Assembly: GCA_002365865.1 (NCBI GenBank)
Contig: DFAQ01000042.1
Coordinates: 1-8,551, forward strand
Direction: 5' to 3'
Origin: Pelotomaculum sp. UBA3102
GTDB taxonomy: Bacteria; Bacillota; Desulfotomaculia; Desulfotomaculales; Pelotomaculaceae
DNA: 8,551 bases
Shown: positions 4,507-8,551 of the stretch, piece by piece
Layout: each line of letters starts with the position of its first letter
Position numbering within the stretch: the first letter of the stretch is position 1
Notes under the pieces: generated by a model
Seen by the model: the letters and a program-made list of their open reading frames with translations, nothing else
Database searches by the model: none
Told to the model about the DNA's origin: nothing
Program-made: the position numbers and the translations under genes

Positions 4507-7500
4507 ATGCCGAAACGAACCGATATTAATAAAATCCTGATCATTGGTTCCGGCCCGATTGTGATTGGACAGGCTTGTGAATTTGATTATTCCGGGACGC
4601 AAGCCTGCAAAGCGCTGCGAAAATTGGGATACCGGACTGTTCTGGTCAATTCCAATCCGGCCACAATTATGACTGATCCCGGGATCGCTGATGTCATCTA
4701 TATAGAACCGCTGAATCTAAAAAGCCTGTCCGCCATTATCGCTAAAGAACGGCCTGACGCGCTGCTGCCTAATTTAGGGGGCCAGTCAGGTTTGAACTTA
4801 AGCTCGGAACTGTACCGGACCGGTATTTTGGAAAAGTACGGCGTCAAAATGATCGGGGTGCAGGTGGATGCGATTGAACGTGGTGAAGACCGGATCGCCT
4901 TCAAAGAAACGATGAACCGGCTGGGCATCGAAATGCCCCGCAGCCAACCGGCCTACAGTGTTGAGGAAGCCGAAAACATCGCCCGGGAACTCGGATACCC
5001 CGTGGTGATCCGTCCCGCATACACCATGGGAGGCACGGGTGGTGGCCTGGTTTATAATGTTGAAGAGTTAAGAACGGTCGCCGGTCGTGGAATCGCCGCC
5101 AGTCTGGTGGGACAGGTCCTGGTCGAGGAATCGGTCCTGGGCTGGGAGGAGCTGGAACTGGAAGTCGTCCGGGACGCTAAAAATCAGATTATTACCGCTT
5201 GCTTTATTGAAAACATTGACGCCATGGGGGTTCATACCGGTGATTCCTTCTGCGCGGCCCCGATGCTGACCATTAGCCCCGAGCTTCAACAACGGCTGCA
5301 AAAATACTCCTATGCCGTTGTGGAGGCCATAGAAGTTATTGGCGGGACTAATATTCAATTCGCCCACGATCCCAAAACCGGCCGGGTGGTGATCATTGAA
5401 ATTAATCCCCGCACCTCCCGTTCCTCCGCTTTAGCCTCAAAAGCTACCGGCTTTCCCATCGCTTTGATATCTACCATGCTGGCAGCAGGTCTGACCCTGG
5501 ACGAAATTCCCTACTGGCGGGACGGTACTCTGGATAAATATACCCCTTCCGGTGATTATGTGGTCATAAAATTTGCCCGCTGGGCCTTTGAAAAGTTTTC
5601 CGGCGCTGACGACCGCCTGGGGACCCAGATGCGCGCTGTCGGCGAAGTTATGAGCATCGGCAAAAACTATAAAGAAGCCTTTCAAAAAGCCATCCGCTCC
5701 CTGGAAATTAATCGTTACGGCTTGGGTTTTGCGAAGGATTTTAACCGGCGTTCCCTGGAAGAATTATTATCGTTGCTGGCAGAGCCGTCAAGTGAACGCC
5801 AGTTCATCATGTATGAGGCATTACGCAAGGGCGCGGATGTTGAGCAGCTTTACCGGTTGACCCATATCAAACCTTGGTTTATTCAACAAATGAAAGAACT
5901 GGTCCGGCTGGAAGAAGAGCTCCTGAAGTATAAACATAAACCGGGACAATTGCCGGACGAACTACTGGTCCAAGCTAAAAAGGACGGTTTTGCCGACCGT
6001 TACCTGGCGCTGCTCTTAAACCTGACGGAAGAAGAAATCCGCCGGCGCCGGACGGCTTTGGGGACCGTAGAAGGATGGGAAGCTGTCCCGGTAAGCGGGG
6101 TTGAAAATGTATCCTATTATTTCTCCACCTACAACGCTCCTGATCAGACTGCATCGAGCGACCGGCGGAAAGTGATGATTCTGGGCGGAGGTCCGAACCG
6201 GATCGGTCAGGGAATTGAGTTTGACTACTGTTGTGTGCATGCAGCCTTTGCCCTGCGCGATCTGGGCTATGAGACAGTTATTGTCAACTGCAATCCTGAA
6301 ACGGTTTCCACCGACTATGACACATCGGATAAGCTGTACTTTGAGCCGTTGACAGTGGAAGAGGTGCTGAGCATATATGAAAAGGAAAAACCGCTGGGGG
6401 TAATCGTTCAATTCGGCGGGCAGACTCCTCTAAATATCGCTGCTGAACTGGCTAAAGCCGGGGTGAAAATTTTCGGCACTTCCCCGGATACTATCGACTT
6501 GGCTGAAGACCGCGACCGGTTCCGCCGGATCATGAAGAAACTTGATATCCCCATGCCGGAATCCGGTATGGCGGTGAATATTGAGGAAGCCCTGGCCATT
6601 GCCGGCCGGATTGGCTATCCCTTGATGGTCCGGCCTTCGTATGTTTTGGGCGGCCGCGGGATGGAAATTGTTTACGATGAAGAAGAACTTTATCAGTACT
6701 TGGCTGCTGCAGCGGGCGTTACACCGGAAAGGCCGATCCTGATCGACAAATTCCTGAAGAACGCTATTGAAGCGGAAGCGGATGCAATTGCCGATGGAAC
6801 CGACGCTTTTGTACCGGCGGTAATGGAACATATTGAACTGGCCGGCATCCACTCCGGAGACTCAGCCTGTGTGATTCCGCCGGTCAGTATTCCGCCCCGG
6901 CATATTGAAACCATTGAGGAATACACTAAGAAGATTGCCAAAGAGCTCAACGTGGTCGGCCTGATGAATATGCAGTACGCCATAGCCGGTGACCGGGTTT
7001 ATGTTCTGGAAGCCAATCCGAGAGCTTCACGGACCGTTCCCCTGGTCTCAAAAGTCTGTAATGTTTCGATGGTCCGGATTGCTACGGAAATCATGTTGTC
7101 GGCCGAAACCGGCACTAAATCCTCTGTCGGCAGCCTAGTCTCAAAAAGAATCCCTCATTCCGGGGTAAAAGAGGCGGTCTTCCCGTTTAATATGTTCCAG
7201 GAAGTCGACCCGGTGCTGGGACCGGAAATGCGTTCCACCGGTGAAGTATTGGGTATTGCCGAATCATTCGGCCTGGCATTTTATAAAGCTCAAGAAGCCA
7301 CCCAGGTTTCCCTCCCCGTATCCGGAACCGTTTTGATCAGTGTGACCGATCAGGATAAACCGGCGGTACTGGAAACGGCCAGGGAATTTATTAAAATGGG
7401 CTTTAATATCAAAGCGACGCAAGGAACCCACAATTTCCTGAGGGAAAACGGGATCAGGTCCGAAGAGATTAAAAAAATATTTCAAGGCCGCCCCAATATA

Positions 7501-7734
7501 GTCGACGGCATCACCAATAAGGAGATTAACCTGGTGATCAACACCCCGTCCGGAAAACGCAGCCAATATGATGACTCCTATATCCGCAAGACAGCGATTA
7601 AACATAAAGTGCCGTATATCACCACCCCGGCGGCAGCCTTGGCCAGTGCCAAAGGGATCGCGGCGTATAGAGAAAATAATTTTCAGGAGGCCGAGATAAA
7701 ATCTTTGCAGGAATATCATGCGGATATTAAGTGA
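4507..7734 (+). CDS. carB: carbamoyl phosphate synthetase large subunit
   Basis: Full-length 1075-residue CarB, almost the length of E. coli CarB and nearly collinear with it. It makes carbamoyl phosphate from bicarbonate, ammonia and two ATP for pyrimidine and arginine synthesis; the ammonia normally comes from the glutaminase subunit CarA. The first ATP-grasp half (about 1-400) keeps R129, R169, E215, H243, Q284, E298 and N300. A linker/oligomerisation region follows (about 400-550). The second ATP-grasp half starts near KVMILGGGPNRIGQG (555) and retains R669, R709, H782, Q823, E835 and N837. The C-terminal MGS-like allosteric domain (about 938-1075) has KATQGTHNFLRENGI and LVINTPSG. One local oddity is CAAPMLTI (249-256) where E. 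coli has VAPAQTL, discussed in the findings. No carA is present in the window. ATG 4507 is chosen because of the ribosome binding site at 4495-4500. The gene has its own promoter and a strong terminator, so it looks monocistronic. Confidence 0.97.
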   Translation: MPKRTDINKILIIGSGPIVIGQACEFDYSGTQACKALRKLGYRTVLVNSNPATIMTDPGIADVIYIEPLNLKSLSAIIAKERPDALLPNLGGQSGLNLSSELYRTGILEKYGVKMIGVQVDAIERGEDRIAFKETMNRLGIEMPRSQPAYSVEEAENIARELGYPVVIRPAYTMGGTGGGLVYNVEELRTVAGRGIAASLVGQVLVEESVLGWEELELEVVRDAKNQIITACFIENIDAMGVHTGDSFCAAPMLTISPELQQRLQKYSYAVVEAIEVIGGTNIQFAHDPKTGRVVIIEINPRTSRSSALASKATGFPIALISTMLAAGLTLDEIPYWRDGTLDKYTPSGDYVVIKFARWAFEKFSGADDRLGTQMRAVGEVMSIGKNYKEAFQKAIRSLEINRYGLGFAKDFNRRSLEELLSLLAEPSSERQFIMYEALRKGADVEQLYRLTHIKPWFIQQMKELVRLEEELLKYKHKPGQLPDELLVQAKKDGFADRYLALLLNLTEEEIRRRRTALGTVEGWEAVPVSGVENVSYYFSTYNAPDQTASSDRRKVMILGGGPNRIGQGIEFDYCCVHAAFALRDLGYETVIVNCNPETVSTDYDTSDKLYFEPLTVEEVLSIYEKEKPLGVIVQFGGQTPLNIAAELAKAGVKIFGTSPDTIDLAEDRDRFRRIMKKLDIPMPESGMAVNIEEALAIAGRIGYPLMVRPSYVLGGRGMEIVYDEEELYQYLAAAAGVTPERPILIDKFLKNAIEAEADAIADGTDAFVPAVMEHIELAGIHSGDSACVIPPVSIPPRHIETIEEYTKKIAKELNVVGLMNMQYAIAGDRVYVLEANPRASRTVPLVSKVCNVSMVRIATEIMLSAETGTKSSVGSLVSKRIPHSGVKEAVFPFNMFQEVDPVLGPEMRSTGEVLGIAESFGLAFYKAQEATQVSLPVSGTVLISVTDQDKPAVLETAREFIKMGFNIKATQGTHNFLRENGIRSEEIKKIFQGRPNIVDGITNKEINLVINTPSGKRSQYDDSYIRKTAIKHKVPYITTPAAALASAKGIAAYRENNFQEAEIKSLQEYHADIK

Positions 7735-7772
7735 AGAACTGAGAGAAATAAGAGAAGGGATTCCGTAAAGTT

Positions 7773-7798
7773 AAACCCGCTTTTGAAGCGGGTTTTTT
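7773..7798 (+). terminator. intrinsic terminator of carB
   Basis: AAACCCGCTT (7773-7782) pairs with AAGCGGGTTT (7786-7795) around a TTG loop, and the T run continues to 7798. It lies about 40 bp after the carB stop. On the other strand the hairpin is followed by an interrupted T-rich stretch, so it may also weakly stop transcripts of the toxin-antitoxin operon, which ends at 7821. Confidence 0.9.
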
Positions 7799-7820
7799 CA
7801 TTGGCGGCCAGTGGAAAATT

Positions 7821-8222
7821 TTAGTTATTTATAAGAGATGAGGTGTTGTTTTCAAGCCAGCGTGCCAATTCATCTTTTGACAGCTTGCCTGATGATAGGG
7901 CGATCATAATTTTGTAAGTTTCCTTTTCAGAAGCGATAATTTCATAACCGTTTCTTTGCAGGAAAATATCCATGGCAACAAGTGCAATTCGCTTATTTCC
8001 ATCTACAAAAGGATGATTGTTGCACAAGTGATAGCCGTATGCGGCGGCCATTTTCATTAGCGTGTTATGTAGGAACTTACCGTCAAAAGTGGCTTTAGGC
8101 TGCCCTAAAGCCGAATCAAGTAATTTTTCATCTCGAATACCGTGAAAGCCACCATAAGTTAGGATTAACCGCTCATGAAACAATAGAATAATTTTTTTCG
8201 GAATAAAGACAACCTTTTTCAT
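7821..8222 (-). CDS. doc: Doc (death-on-curing) family toxin, Fic fold
   Basis: 133-residue cytoplasmic toxin, slightly longer than P1 Doc (126). The defining motif is HPFVDGNKR at residues 70-78: H70, F72, D74, N76, K77 and R78. The lysine in place of the second glycine of AMP-transferring Fic proteins (HPFxxGNGR) is the Doc hallmark. P1 Doc phosphorylates elongation factor EF-Tu and halts translation; the same activity is inferred here. Other typical family segments are GIRDEKLLDSAL (28-39), the helix before the motif (MKMAAAYGYHL), and the C-terminal helices (KLSKDELARWLE). ATG 8220-8222 overlaps the antitoxin stop codon by 4 nt (ATGA) and has only a weak ribosome binding site, so toxin translation is probably coupled to the antitoxin. 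The DNA is visibly more A+T-rich than carB, consistent with horizontal acquisition. Confidence 0.93.
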   Translation of the reverse strand: MKKVVFIPKKIILLFHERLILTYGGFHGIRDEKLLDSALGQPKATFDGKFLHNTLMKMAAAYGYHLCNNHPFVDGNKRIALVAMDIFLQRNGYEIIASEKETYKIMIALSSGKLSKDELARWLENNTSSLINN

Positions 8223-8443
8223 TTTGCCAGGCTCTTGAGAGTATTCTTAAATTTATTATTAGTATTATCAAAGCCGGATGTCCATATATCAAAATCAGGA
8301 TCATAAGGAGTTAGGGTAAAGCCGTCTTTAGTTTCAACAACATGTAGTTCATTGCCTTCAGCAAGATTATATTTTTCCATGAGTTCTTTTGGGATAGTAA
8401 AACCAAAGCTGTTACCGATTTTTCTCAATCGAACGGTTTTCAT
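8219..8443 (-). CDS. AbrB/MazE-family antitoxin of the Doc toxin
   Basis: Small antitoxin of 74 residues. Residues 1-48 form a SpoVT-AbrB/MazE swapped-hairpin DNA-binding domain (RKIGNSFGFTIPKELMEKYNL, then GNELHVVETKDGFTLTPY), which normally dimerises and binds the operon's own promoter. The tail (about 49-74, DPDFDIWTSGFDNTNNKFKNTLKSLAK region) is the likely toxin-binding part. ATG 8441-8443 is preferred because GAGGTG lies about 6 nt upstream; in-frame GTG at 8452 overlaps that site and would add three residues. The gene comes first in the operon and overlaps doc by 4 nt. In the classical P1 module the partner is Phd, a different fold, so this is a hybrid pairing, though AbrB-type partners of Doc are known. 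Confidence 0.9.
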   Translation of the reverse strand: MKTVRLRKIGNSFGFTIPKELMEKYNLAEGNELHVVETKDGFTLTPYDPDFDIWTSGFDNTNNKFKNTLKSLAK

Positions 8444-8461
8444 GATCACCACCTCTTTATT

Positions 8462-8491
8462 ATTATAACATTTGTATTACATAATATTCAA
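8462..8491 (-). promoter_or_regulatory. promoter of the antitoxin-toxin operon
   Basis: Read on the minus strand, TTGAAT (8491-8486) and TATAAT (8467-8462) are 18 bp apart, and TGT directly precedes the -10, giving an extended -10. The antitoxin ATG is about 18 bp downstream of the -10, so the leader is very short. ATTAT and ATAAT at the two ends of the -10/spacer region (8485-8462) form a loose dyad that an AbrB-type dimer could use for autoregulation; this last point is an inference. Confidence 0.65.
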
Positions 8492-8551
8492 GAGAAGACT
8501 ATTCCTTAAAGAAGTTAAAGCAGTTGTATCGGTTAAACCCCCTATTATTAG

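Noticed and set aside
5068..5367. Long ORFs on the opposite strand and in other frames inside carB, yhaM and the MBL genes
   Set aside because: They lie fully within strongly supported genes, have no ribosome binding sites or recognisable domains, and are shadows of the real frames.
8492..8551. Further gene or regulatory element at the right edge
   Set aside because: Only 60 bp of A+T-rich DNA remain before the window ends; no coding start or clear structure was seen.

Overview
The window looks like an ordinary piece of chromosome from an anaerobic, low-to-moderate G+C Firmicute, probably a Clostridia member near the Peptococcaceae/Desulfotomaculum-type lineages. That placement rests on the YhaM-type exoribonuclease, strong AGGAGG ribosome binding sites, the clostridial flavour of CarB and sigma-A-like promoters. 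It is an inference from gene content; no rRNA or other phylogenetic marker is present, and I see no tRNA, CRISPR array or transposase gene.

Layout from left to right. (1) Positions 1-300 hold an unrecognised 91-codon minus-strand ORF with no ribosome binding site, possibly a gene remnant. (2) A plus-strand PAQR/hemolysin III-family membrane protein gene (trhA-like, 424-1071) runs convergently into yhaM (minus, 1082-2041) with only 10 bp between them. (3) Upstream of yhaM and co-directional with it is a metallo-beta-lactamase (MBL) fold hydrolase gene (minus, 2114-3067). (4) A 284-bp A+T-rich divergent intergenic region (3068-3351) contains a good promoter, an 18-bp palindrome over its -10 region, a second dyad and a tandem direct repeat. 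(5) A second MBL hydrolase gene of the same architecture (plus, 3352-4326) follows, so the two MBL genes form a divergent paralogous pair. (6) A 43-nt near-perfect G/C palindrome with no T-tract lies just after it. (7) carB, the large subunit of carbamoyl phosphate synthetase (plus, 4507-7734), has its own promoter, carries direct repeats around that promoter, lacks a local carA, and ends in a clear intrinsic terminator. (8) An A+T-richer type II toxin-antitoxin module (minus, 7821-8443) pairs an AbrB/MazE-fold antitoxin with a Doc/Fic-fold toxin, with a 4-nt ATGA overlap and its own promoter.

The genes do not form one pathway. CarB supplies carbamoyl phosphate for pyrimidine and arginine synthesis; YhaM degrades RNA and short DNA 3' ends; TrhA is linked to membrane homeostasis; the MBL pair has unknown substrates but probably related roles; the toxin-antitoxin pair is a typical mobile accessory module. 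I found no convincing wholly new system. The parts most worth a second look are the divergent MBL pair with its operator-like intergenic DNA, the palindrome at 4330-4372, the solitary carB with its repeat-flanked promoter, and the AbrB-Doc pairing.
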